Notes under the pieces: generated by a model
What the model saw: only the letters and a program-made list of their open reading frames with translations
The model's database searches: none
Told to the model about the DNA's origin: nothing
Shown: in pieces, positions 11,046-19,850 of the stretch
Layout: each line of letters opens with the position of its first letter
How positions within the stretch are numbered: position 1 is the first letter of the stretch
Translations under genes and position numbers: made by a program
DNA from: Bettongia penicillata ogilbyi
Taxonomy: Eukaryota; Chordata; Mammalia; Diprotodontia; Potoroidae
Length of the DNA stretch: 64,000 nucleotides
NCBI GenBank assembly: GCA_023548195.1
Contig: JAJHZJ010000061.1
Span: forward strand, 5,844,373 to 5,908,372
Direction of reading: 5' to 3'

Positions 11046-11189
11046 AAAAAGGAATATAAGCAAAGAGATAATGCAGAAAAGCCAATCTAGAAGTATGTTA
11101 TTTATACTATACCTTGTTAAATGATTTTATGTGTATGTGTGTGTACATGTGTGTGAATACATGCACATATTTACATTTATATAAAATAC

Positions 11190-11400
11190 TTGCATTTGTT
11201 TACAAACATTACAATCCCAGCCTTCTGAGGTAGGCTGGAAAAGTATTTCTCCTCCCATTTTAAAGATGAAAGCACTGATTCTCAAAAAGGTTACAAAACT
11301 CGTCTGCTACTATACATAGTAGAGCTTAGACGCAAACTCAGGTCTGTTTCCCAAGTCCAATATTCGTTCCCTAATACCAAGTTGTAAACAAAGACAGTAA
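11190..11400 (-). repeat. MIR fragment
   Basis: TTCTGAGGTAGGCTGG, CCCATTTTAAAGATGAAAG, a GGTTACAAAACTCGTC segment and GCAAACTCAGGTCTG follow reverse MIR. Confidence 0.65.
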
Positions 11401-11404
11401 AATA

Positions 11405-11446
11405 ACAAGAAAATATACTGGACTTCAAGTTAGAAGACCTAGTTTC
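11405..11446 (+). repeat. MIR 5' half, split by HAL1 insertion
   Basis: The TGGACTTCAAGTTAGAAGACC head continues at 14666 once the HAL1-like element and one TSD copy are removed. This fixes both ends of the insertion. Confidence 0.8.
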
Positions 11447-11467
11447 TTTTTTTTTTTTTTTTTTTTT

Positions 11468-11724
11468 GCCACAATTGTTCAGTTGTTTATTCTCATATCA
11501 TTGGACACATGGGTTGTGGTTAAGTTTTTGCGATTAAGAATATTTTTGTACAGATAAGTCTTTTAAAAACACACATAGGTAGCATCCTTAGAATATCACA
11601 TCAAAGAATAGGAATGGTTCTTGTCACATGATTTTTTGTTGAGCTCTGTGTGCATATTTCCTTAGATTCATATTCAGTTCAATTTAGATAAATTCAATAT
11701 ATATGTAACTCCTGTGTTTAATTC
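11468..11724 (-). other. Candidate 3'-transduced segment of the HAL1 element
   Basis: 257 bp between the element's own A10 (11725-11734) and the outer A21 (11447-11467), all inside the TSDs. It ends with its own AATAAA at 11491-11486, about 19 nt before the outer A-tail. The segment is absent from the ends of the other HAL1-like copies. Part of it weakly resembles an old L1 3' region. Confidence 0.75.
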
Positions 11725-12606
11725 TTTTTTTTTTAAATATTTCTTTATTTAACTTTTTACATTCCTTTTTCCAAAATTTTGGGTTCCAAATTTTCTCCCC
11801 TTTTTCCCCTCCCCCCACCCCAATACACCAAGCAATCTAATTTTCCCTATCTCCAATCTGCCCTCTCTTCTGTCATCCCTCCCTTCTCTTGTCCCCATCT
11901 TCTCTTTTGTCCTGTAGGGCCAGATGACTTTCTATTCCTCATTAACTGTATGTCTTCTTTCCTAGTAGCAACAACAATACTAAACAGTTGTTCCTAAAAC
12001 TTTGAGTTCCAAATGCTCCCCATCCCTCCCTCCCCACCCATTCCCTTTGGGAAGGCAAGGCAATTCAATATAGGCCATATCTGTGTAGTTTTGCAAATGA
12101 CTTCCATGATAGTCGTGTTGTGTAAGACTAACTGAATTACCCTCCATCCTATCCTGCCCCTCATTGTTTCTCTTCTGTCTTTTGGTCCTGTCCCTCCCCA
12201 AGTGTTGACTTCAAATTGCTCCCTCCTCCCTTTGCCCTCCCTTCCATCATCCGCCCCCTTGCTTATCTCCTTCTCCCCCACTTTCCTATACTGTAAGACA
12301 GATTTTCATACCAAAATGAGTGTGCATTTTATTCCTTCCTTTAGTCAAATGTGATGAGGGTAAACTTCTTGTTTTTTTTTTTCTCAGCTCTCCTCCTTTT
12401 CCCTCCACTAAAAAGTCTCCTACTTGCCTCTTAAATGACATATAATTACCCCATTCCATTTCACCCTCTTTCCTCCCACTACATTTCTCTCTCACCATTT
12501 ACCTTAATTTCTTTTAAGATATGGTCCCATCCTATTCAATTCACTCTGTGCTCTCTGTCTCTGTATGTGCGTGTATGTGTGTGTGCGTGCATGCGTGTAC
12601 GTGTGT

Positions 12607-12650
<44 letters not shown>

Positions 12651-12783
12651 TCCCACCAACTACCCAGATATTGAAAAGTTTTAAGAGTTACAAATATTGT
12701 CTTTCCATGTAGGAATGTAAACAGTTCACTTATGGTAAGTCCCTTAAGACTTCTCTTTGCTGTTTACTTTTTCATGCTTCTTC
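11725..12783 (-). other. HAL1 3' UTR with two related purine-rich units
   Basis: Downstream of ORF1 the element strand is G/A-rich and holds two similar units, each with a segment like GAAAATCTGTCTTACAG or AGTCATCTGGCCCTACAGG and each ending in a TTTGGAAC(T/C)C block. The same two-unit layout occurs in the 3' parts at 27.4-28.3 and 47.1-48.07 kb. AATAAA lies at 11749-11744 before an A10 at 11734-11725. Confidence 0.7.
12562..12649. repeat. (TG)n-type tract, 88 bp of alternating purine-pyrimidine
   Basis: Strict purine-pyrimidine alternation from TGTATGTGCG through GTACGTG variants into a long pure (GT)n. It lies inside the HAL1 3' UTR just after ORF1. Confidence 0.95.
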
Positions 12784-13884
12784 TCATTCTTGTGTTTGAA
12801 AGTCAAATTTTCTTTTCAGCTCAGGTCTTTTCATCAAGAATGTTTGAAAGTCCTCTGTTTCATTGAAAGACCATATTTTCCCCTGAAGTATTACACTCAG
12901 TTTTGCTGGGTAGGTGATTCTCGGCTTGAGTCCTAGTTCCTTTGACTTCTGGAATATCCTATTCCACGCCCTTTGATCCCTTAATATAGAAGCTGCTAGA
13001 TCTTGAGTTATCCTGATTTTATTTCCACAATACTGGAATTGTTTCTTTCTAGCTGCTTGTAAGATTTTCTCCTTGACGAGGGAACTCTGGAATATGGCCA
13101 CAATGTTCCTAGGAGTTTCTCTTTTTGGATCTCTTTCAGGTGGTGATCGATGGATTCTTTCAATACTTATTTTGCCCTCTGGTTGTAGAATGTCAGGGCA
13201 GTTTTCCTCGATAATTTTGTGGAAGATGATATCTAGGCTCTTTTTTTGATCATGACTTTCAGGTAGTCCCATAATTTTTAAATTGTCTCTCCTGGATCTA
13301 TTTTCCAGGTCAGTTGTTTTTCCCATGAGATATTTCACATTCTCTTCCATTTTTTCATTCTTTTGGTTTTGTTTGGTGATTTCTTGGTTTCTCGTAAAGT
13401 CATTAGACTCCACCTGTTCCATTCTAATTTTGAGAGAACTATTCTCTTCAGTGAGCTTTTGAACCTCTTTTTCCATTTGGCTAATTCTGCTTTTGAAAGC
13501 ATTCATCTCCTCATTGGCTTTTTGAACCTCTTTTGCCAATTGAGTGAGCCTATTTTTCAAGGTGTTATTTTCTTCAGCATTTTTTTGGGTCTCCTTTACC
13601 AAGGTATTGACCCGTTTTTCATACTTTTCTTGCATCTCTCTCATTTCTCTTCCCAGTTTTTCCTCCACCTGTCTAACTTGCTTTTCAAAATCCTTTTTAA
13701 GCTCTTCCAAGGCCTGAGCCCACCCGACATCCCCCTGGGATGTCTGGGGTACTGAGGCCCCGCCCTCCATGTCTTTCCCTGATGGCAAGAATATGTCCTC
13801 GTCATCAGATCCAAAAGTCGGGATCATTTGCATCTGTTCAAAAAAACTCTCTATAGTCTTATTTTTCTTCCCTTTTCTAGGCAT
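12784..13884 (-). CDS. L1-type ORF1 protein (ORF1p) of the HAL1-like element, intact
   Basis: A 366-residue reading frame without stops, starting MPRKGKKNKTIESFF in the context GGGAAAATGC. L1 ORF1p is a trimeric RNA-binding chaperone that coats its own RNA. Visible parts in order: a basic N-terminus (1-10), an acidic linker (25-50), a coiled coil (about 55-190) that includes three 21-residue units (95-157), an RRM-like domain (about 200-285, with NLKIMGLPES and the IERIHRSPPE segment), and a C-terminal domain (about 286-366, with the YPAKLS motif at 325-330). This is close to the usual length of mammalian ORF1p. No ORF2 follows. Related decayed frames lie at about 24.1, 26.4 and 46.1 kb. Whether it is expressed cannot be judged from sequence. 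Confidence 0.9.
   Translation of the reverse strand: MPRKGKKNKTIESFFEQMQMIPTFGSDDEDIFLPSGKDMEGGASVPQTSQGDVGWAQALEELKKDFEKQVRQVEEKLGREMREMQEKYEKRVNTLVKETQKNAEENNTLKNRLTQLAKEVQKANEEMNAFKSRISQMEKEVQKLTEENSSLKIRMEQVESNDFTRNQEITKQNQKNEKMEENVKYLMGKTTDLENRSRRDNLKIMGLPESHDQKKSLDIIFHKIIEENCPDILQPEGKISIERIHRSPPERDPKRETPRNIVAIFQSSLVKEKILQAARKKQFQYCGNKIRITQDLAASILRDQRAWNRIFQKSKELGLKPRITYPAKLSVILQGKIWSFNETEDFQTFLMKRPELKRKFDFQTQE
13414..13602 (-). repeat. Three 63-bp units encoding 21-residue coiled-coil repeats
   Basis: Residues 95-115, 116-136 and 137-157 of ORF1p align without gaps. All have a K-E-x-Q-K start and an N/S-x-L/F-K-x-R-x-x-Q end. Each unit is exactly three heptads, so the register is kept. 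Confidence 0.85.
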
Positions 13885-14649
13885 TTTCCCAGCCAGTTAC
13901 TTGACTTCTGAGATCCCTGTCCACCCCCACCTAGATCCACCCATCTAGTGCTTGGGGTCTGAGATTCAAATGGGCTTTACGTGGCAGGAGCGGCTGCTAT
14001 TCAATGTGAGCTTTAGTTCTGGTGCTGGGGTGGGGGCAGGGCCGCCTCCCAGGCTCAGTTCCCTCAGGGGCTTTATGCAGAGACCTTCAGTAATGGAGCG
14101 GGTAGGGTCAGGGCCGCCTCCCAGGCTCAGCTCCTTCAGGTGGTTTATGCAGAGATTTTCAGTAATGAAGATCCTGCCTGCTGCTGGGGGAGTCCCGGGC
14201 CGCCGCCACCACCCCACTGCTGCCGCCGCCGCCCCCACCTCTGCCACTTCCTGCCCCTGCCTCTGCCGCTTCCTCCCGAGGGGGCCCGAGCCACGGAGAC
14301 ACCCCGCTCCCCTCTCGGCCAGCCCAGGCGTGTCTCTCACTGACCTGCAGCGTCTGTGGGCAGAGGGACCTTCCAGGCCGCCGGAGGTTCCGTCCCTGAA
14401 GCCTGCTCGGATCAGCTTCTCTGGGCCGCGGCCAGGGCAGCGCTGGGGTGGGGTCCACTTTCTGGGGCGCAATGGACCCTGGGGACGGCTCTCCAGGGCT
14501 CTCTGGAACAGAAATCTCTTCCACTATGTTTCTGCACACCCTGCAGTGATCCAGAACTTGTGGGGAGCTCTTCTTACATTAAATCTATGGGCTGTGGGTT
14601 TGGAGCTCGCATACGTGCGTCTTTCTACTCCGCCATCTTGACTCTGCCC
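13885..14649 (-). promoter_or_regulatory. HAL1 5' UTR / internal promoter region, CpG-rich
   Basis: GC-rich sequence upstream of ORF1, highest at about 14.17-14.50 kb. Its 5' end carries CAAGATGGCGG, a YY1-type site like the one that positions transcription starts in human L1. A 72-bp tandem duplication lies at 14041-14169. By analogy with L1 it is probably an internal pol II promoter; activity is not shown. Confidence 0.7.
14041..14169 (-). repeat. 72-bp tandem duplication in HAL1 5' UTR
   Basis: The block beginning GCCGCCTCCCAGGCTCAG at 14041 recurs at 14113, a 72-bp period. The second unit is diverged and partial. The copy at 23.4-24.5 kb has the block only once. Confidence 0.8.
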
Positions 14650-14665
14650 TAGAAGACCTAGTTTC

Positions 14666-14810
14666 CAAGCCCAGCTCTAGTCTTTCCTGCATGACTTTGG
14701 GGAAGCTTCTTAACCTCTCTGGCTTTCAGTTTCCTCACCTGTAAAATGAGGGGAACACCCCTACATTATGTCTAATATCCTTTCCAGTTCTAAATCTATG
14801 ATCCTTCTTG
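14666..14810 (+). repeat. MIR 3' half, split by HAL1 insertion
   Basis: AAGCCCAGCTCTAGTC, ATGACTTTGGGGAAGC, TTCCTCACCTGTAAAATGAG and a CTTTCCAGTTCTAAATCTATG end. It is collinear with 11405-11446. Confidence 0.85.
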
Positions 14811-15588
14811 TTTGTACTGTAAGCTTACAAGAAAAAAAAATCACAGGGGAAGAGGAGGGCCGGGGGGCAGTGCAGTGCCTTAGTCAAGCAGATATTTATT
14901 CTCAGCAAATAGGGTGGGGTTTCACTTACTATACACTTATACAATTTACAGACTTGAGAGCTAGAAAAGCTTTGATATTATTACACCTTATAAATATATT
15001 ATTAGCACCTTATAAATACTTTTCATTTCACGAACTATTTCAACAATGGGTAACTGCTGGCTAAATTCATCTGAACTACAAAAATTTTACCATGCCAACA
15101 GTAAAATGTTACATTGTACTTACAAGAGCCAAAATCAGCATGCAGTTTAAATGCATGACTCAAACTTTTTCTTCTATTTTCCTCTGCAGTCTTTAAGAAA
15201 AAGTCCTGAATCTTCATGTTCTGTACCTTTGTGACAACTGCCTAACCATTTTTACTATTCTGAACTTAACACCAAAGGGGTGTTGCAACATACAAAGTAG
15301 AAAAGACAATGAAGAGTTGTATATGAAACAGTCAATCTCTTATATAGCTTGCATTTTCTTCTACATTATGAATATATATAATTCGCATATTACAAATTCA
15401 ACCTATAGCTTTCAAAGCTGTCCCACTTGTTTGTTTCCTTTTATCCTTCCTTCTGAACATTTTTTAAAACTTACCTATTCATTTCAATGGTTACCAAAGG
15501 CAATCACTCACATGGTGGTCAAAAGAAGCAATACAAGGACACTCTCAAGATTTCTCTTAAGAACTTTGGAATTGATTATGTGACAGGG
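14811..15588. other. Unclassified intron sequence
   Basis: No gene or clear repeat was recognised. It has a short L2-like terminal motif around 14990-15010 only. Confidence 0.4.
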
Positions 15589-15870
15589 GAGACACTAGCA
15601 CAGGACAGCTCAGCATGACATGCCCTCCTCAGAGATGGCACTGTGCTCTATGAACAAAGTAGAACTGAAGTAGCTCAAAAGAAAAGCAAGATGTACAAAT
15701 TCATAGAATCCACTCCATGTTCATATAATCTGTGCCCAACCTATGGCAGAGCATTCCCAAGCTCATATTGGTCTGATCAACCATATTCAGACTCATTGTA
15801 ACTTGATTCTAACATAGTGATGTCATTTTGGTCCTCTTTGAGAAGGAAGGACAACAACCAACCAACTACT
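15589..15870 (+). repeat. RTE-like LINE 3' end
   Basis: Carries a decayed C-terminal coding remnant: CPT-x-GRAF, then after a frameshift AHIGLI and a TH motif. A 3' end TTTTGGTCCTCTTTGAGAA followed by AAGGACAACAACCAACC completes it. The 3' end recurs, reversed, at about 22.76 and 34.6 kb. The family name is from memory. Confidence 0.6.
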
Positions 15871-16104
15871 AAAAATTAGCAGAATTTATTTCTTAAAAGT
15901 AATTTTAAAACTTAAAATTAGATGGAAATTATAGATAGCCTATAATCAACAGGAAACACAGTTGCTTTCAAAAGAATACATATGCCAACCAATATTTGAG
16001 AAAAATCTTTAGATCTTATAAAAAAAAATCTAGGAATCTGCCATAATCTAAACATTTTGTTGGGAAAAAAGTAAATAGCCTTAGGAAAGTAAACTTTTTT
16101 TTTT

Positions 16105-16276
16105 TTAATACACACAGCCAGATCACCGATTTAGAACTGGAAGGGACCTTAAAAGTCAGCTAATTCAACCTCATTTGAAAGATAATGGAACAGACACTCA
16201 GGGAGGTCAAATGACTTGTCCAAGTTGACAAAGTTGGCAAGAGAGTCAGGATTTGGCTTGCTTAAACAAACTACAG
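16105..16276 (-). repeat. MIR fragment
   Basis: TTAGAACTGGAAGGGACCTT, a CTAATTCAACCTCATTTGAA segment and GGTCAAATGACTTGTCCAAG. Confidence 0.7.
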
Positions 16277-16985
16277 GAGGCAAGCAGAAAAATATTTTCT
16301 GTTTTATGTGCTGGGGTGCAACTCAAAACAAGGCTTTTCTTGCAGAAAGTACAAAAAGGCAAAAAAACAAAACAAAACAAAACTCAGAAATTCTTTAAAA
16401 ATTGGAGAACTTGTACAATGGAACAAATTGTGGTTTTCTTTTCTTCTTTAAATGTCTCAGCAAATAAGACAGACTATGATTTTTATGAGCTCCCCAGTGG
16501 GAAGCTGATTAATGCCCACAATTACTGAAGGTACAAAGTTAAGATAACCAAATCCAGAGGGGATAACGTTTAAGATCAGTTACAAGATTCAAATTTGGAA
16601 ATGATAAATTTTCCCTCAGATTTATTCTCTATTGGATACTACAAAGAAGATGCTTAAGAAGCTAGAAAAAACTGACATTAAAACTATCACCTCTATCACT
16701 GAGCCAAAAAAAGAAAAAAGACAAGAGTGAGGATAATGGTCAGTTACTGATAGCTAAAGCATCTCTTAGGCTTGAAAAATAATGAAAAGTAATTACTGAT
16801 GAAATATAATCCTAAGACTTATAAAATACATCCCACCAAATTAACTACTATGTCTATAAAATACTGTAACTCTAGAAGTATCTTACACAAGAAATTTTAT
16901 CCATTTCCTGGTGCCTATCACTGTACTGAAATAAACACGGGTATTTTTTTCAAGACGACATGAATGTTATATCAGGTAACCCTTA
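16277..16985. other. Unclassified intron sequence
   Basis: AT-rich, with A-runs at 16360-16383. Nothing was recognised. Confidence 0.4.
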
Positions 16986-17100
16986 TTTTACGGCAGAGAG
17001 AACCAGCTCATGGCCCAGGGGTCTACAGAGATTGACATGTAGACAGGATATAGTTCTTGTATTTGGGGAGCTTACAGCTCCAGTAGGAGGATAGGAACTT
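16986..17100 (-). repeat. Possible L2 3' end fragment
   Basis: GGGGAGCTTACAGCTCCAGT resembles the antisense L2 terminus. Followed by AT-rich (TTTAAA)-type sequence. Confidence 0.35.
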
Positions 17101-17269
17101 CATATCATAAAATTTTTAAATAAAAATATTTAATTTAAATTAAATTAAAATATTTAAATATCTTACATGAATAAAATCAATGAAGTGAAAATTAGAAGGA
17201 ACAGCAGAAAACAGAAGAAAAATTATATACATCAATTTCATAAAAAGGTCTGATGTACAATATACAGAA

Positions 17270-17510
17270 GGAGCAGCTAGGTGGTATATAAGAATTATGG
17301 GCCTACGGTCAGGAAGACTTATCTCTTGAATTCAAATCCAGCTTCTGATACTTTACTAGCTGTGTGACCCTGGGCAAGTCACTTAACCTGTTTGCCTCAG
17401 TTTCCTCATCTGCAAGATGAACTAGAGAAGGAAATGACAAACCACTCCAAAAACCCCAAATGAGGTCATGAAGAGTTGCACAAGACAGCAACAACAAAAC
17501 AACATACAGA
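17270..17510 (+). repeat. tRNA-derived SINE with RTE-like tail
   Basis: GAGCAGCTAGGTGG head, TAGCTGTGTGACCCTGGGCA, GGAAATGACAAACCACTCC and the RTE-type end ATGAGGTCATGAAGAGTTGC. Characteristic of marsupial genomes. Confidence 0.8.
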
Positions 17511-17619
17511 TAACTAACACATATATAAAGCCTAGAGCCATTTTCCAACAGAGAAGCGATCTAAAGATATGGGGGAAAAAAGAGATTTATAAAGTATAAA
17601 CTACAAATGAAAACATGCT

Positions 17620-17840
17620 CCCAAAGAGGATAAAATAAAATGCAAATTAAAATAACAGATAACTTCACTACACGGAAATTGGTAAACATGACAAAAATGA
17701 AAGCAGCAATGCTGGAGAGACTGGAGGGAGACAAATACTGTGGTGGAAGTGTCCAATCATTCTGCATAGCCATTTGGATTTATGCAAGAAAAGCTATATT
17801 GCACCTTGACTTCACCAGCCTCCTTCCTTCACACTGTGGA
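17620..17840 (+). repeat. L1 ORF2 C-terminal fragment
   Basis: AAATTGGTAAACATGACAAA, AATGCTGGAGAGACTGGAG and CCAATCATTCTGCATAGCCA correspond to the L1 C-terminal coding region. Confidence 0.6.
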
Positions 17841-17859
17841 CATATATAATTCCACTGCA

Positions 17860-19010
17860 ATCAGGAATTTTCTACGCCACCCTTCAGTTGACCCTTTCAG
17901 CTACACACAGATGCCTAATACCCTGGGACAACTCTACCTCAAAATCAAACTCCTATAGAAATGATAACATTACCTGAATTTAATTCCTCAATGATTAACA
18001 TATTGCCACCAGATCATCCAAGTGATTCTGAATCTCTGGCAGCCAAATATTCTGTTCCCATGGACTGCTCCTTTATTACCATTCACCTCAACCCAATCTT
18101 TCCTACATCCCACTCCCAAGTGACGCTGCTCCCTTCCACCTATGCTCCCTGGAATACCTGATCCACAGATGACAAATATGCTTTCATCTTAAATCTTTTG
18201 CTTTCTTCCCTCCTTCTTCTTGTGCGCACAGGCTCCTGATGACATAGCTTCCCTGGACACCATTTCCAATACTGATTGCACTGGTGGTGGTCAGATATTG
18301 GAATGCTCTTTACCATTTTCAGGCTTTCCCTCTAGCACTTATCTCTTGAATTCAAATCCAGCCTCAAATCAGATCCTCCTCCCTTGAGGATCATTTAATC
18401 TATAATTGCTACCCAATCAAGATTCTGGTAACTATTTTCTATCAATATCTACAACATTCTTCTTCCTTCCTTTCTTCTTCCCTTCCTTCCTTCCTCAAGT
18501 TCAGTGCCTAGTTCAAACTCTGCTCACCAATTCCTGTCCTAATGTGAGTTTACATACATAATACCCCCTCAAACACTCTAACTTCTCAAGTCTTGAATTT
18601 GTTTACTTCCAATAACCTTCTCCTCTATCCAACCTCTGCTATAGACAGAGACAGTCATACCCTTGATCCTGCCATCACCCACAAACGTACCACTTGCATG
18701 TTCATGAACTCTGAAACTCCCTTAACTAATCATAATCTATTGTCATTCCACCTTCCCCTATGCTTTGCAAACTCCCTTTCCTCATTGTGACCTCCAATCC
18801 TTCTATCCCTCAATTCTTTCCCAAGCCATCACCCATACAGTGGTTACATTCTCTTCCCTTCTTGATCTTGACCCTTTGAAGAACTTCTCTTCAGTCACTT
18901 GCCCTTTTACTTTGTCTAAAACTTTACATTACTAAACCTCATCCCAGGATTATTGCCACCAACTGCTGCCTTCACTCCCGCTTTCATGTTGCTGAACAAA
19001 GCAGGAGAAT
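17860..19010 (+). repeat. L2/L3-type LINE ORF remnant, long
   Basis: A long pyrimidine-biased strand with the codon texture of L2-type ORFs. The end (CAACTGCTGCCTTCACTCCC, TTCATGTTGCTGAACAAAG) fits an L2 coding block. All frames are broken and the assignment is tentative. Confidence 0.45.
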
Positions 19011-19109
19011 TCATAAAAGTATGCTAACTAGGTACATTACAAACTGGTATCAGAAAATACCAATGGAAGCCTCACTGTGGCAAGGTAACGCTTGAAGAAT
19101 TACAATGGC

Positions 19110-19367
19110 TTTAGGTAGTTAAGTGACAGAATAGATGAAGTTGGACCTGGAGTCAAGGTCTGACTTTAAATCTAGCCTCAGACATTAATTAGCTATGTCA
19201 CTTAAATGACACAAAGTCATCTACGAATGCCTCAATTTCTAAAAATATAAAATGAGGATGATGATAATCGTCCCTACTTCACAGGGTTATTTTAAGAATC
19301 AAATTAATTACAGTTTTAAAGTACTTAGCACAGTGCCCTGGTGCTTAATAAATGCTTATTCCTCTTC
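19110..19367 (+). repeat. tRNA-derived SINE with L2-like tail
   Basis: GACCTGGAGTCAAGGTCTGA, CTTCACAGGGTTATTTTAAG, AAGTACTTAGCACAGTGCCC and TGGTGCTTAATAAATGCTTA. Confidence 0.75.
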
Positions 19368-19564
19368 CCCTTGGATAACTCCCAAATCAATTCACTTATC
19401 TTATTTAAACAACAATGTTTTTTCCAAGCCTTTTCATCCCTCCTCCAGCCTTTCATAGTTTCCCATCCCTCCATCTTTTCAGCAAATAATCTTCTCTCAT
19501 AATTGGCTCCCTCTTCTCCAATAGAGAGATACTTGAGACAGACAAACCATCAAACTATTACAAT

Positions 19565-19795
19565 AGCCCAAGCATGGTACAGTGAGCTTTACAATACCAG
19601 GCCTGGAGTCAGGAGGATCTGAATTCAAATATGGTCTCAAAAACTTACTAGCTATCTGATTCTGGGCAAGTCACTATATTTCTGTTTCTTCATCTTTAAA
19701 ATGGAAATGATAATAGCACCAATCTTCCAGTACTGTTGTGAGGACCAAATAAGATAACTGTAAAGTGCTTAGCATAGTACTACTATTTAAATGTT
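19565..19795 (+). repeat. tRNA-derived SINE with L2-like tail
   Basis: GGCCTGGAGTCAGGAGGATC, a GATTCTGGGCAAGTCACTAT segment, ACTGTTGTGAGGACCAAATA and AAAGTGCTTAGCATAGTAC. Confidence 0.8.
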
Positions 19796-19850
19796 AAGTA
19801 GTAGTAGTAGCAGTAGAAGTACGAGAAGGAGGAGGAGGAGGAGGAGTAGA
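19796..19850. repeat. (GTA)n/(GGA)n simple repeat
   Basis: TAGTAGTAGTAGCAGTAG grading into (GGA)n directly after the SINE tail. Confidence 0.9.

Larger units (their letters stand above)
11447..14649 (-). mobile_element. Full-length HAL1-like (half-L1) element, young
   Basis: A non-LTR retrotransposon carrying an L1-type 5' UTR and ORF1 but no ORF2, so mobilisation would need L1 machinery in trans. In element orientation it has a 5' end with CAAGATGGCGG, a GC-rich 5' UTR of about 765 bp, an intact ORF1, a purine-rich 3' UTR, an internal A10, a further 257 bp, then A21. It is flanked by a perfect 16-bp duplication TAGAAGACCTAGTTTC (11431-11446 and 14650-14665) inside a MIR. Half-L1 elements are known in placentals and marsupials. 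The assignment is by architecture and ORF1 family, not by database match. It lies in the PDS5B sense orientation. Confidence 0.88.

Noticed and set aside
12435..12712. Frames encoding Val-Cys repeats
   Set aside because: Translation of the (GT)n tract in the HAL1 3' UTR.
13363..13755. 130-codon plus-strand frame opposite ORF1
   Set aside because: Antisense shadow of the ORF1 coiled-coil region; Phe/Leu-rich as expected from reverse-reading Lys/Glu codons.
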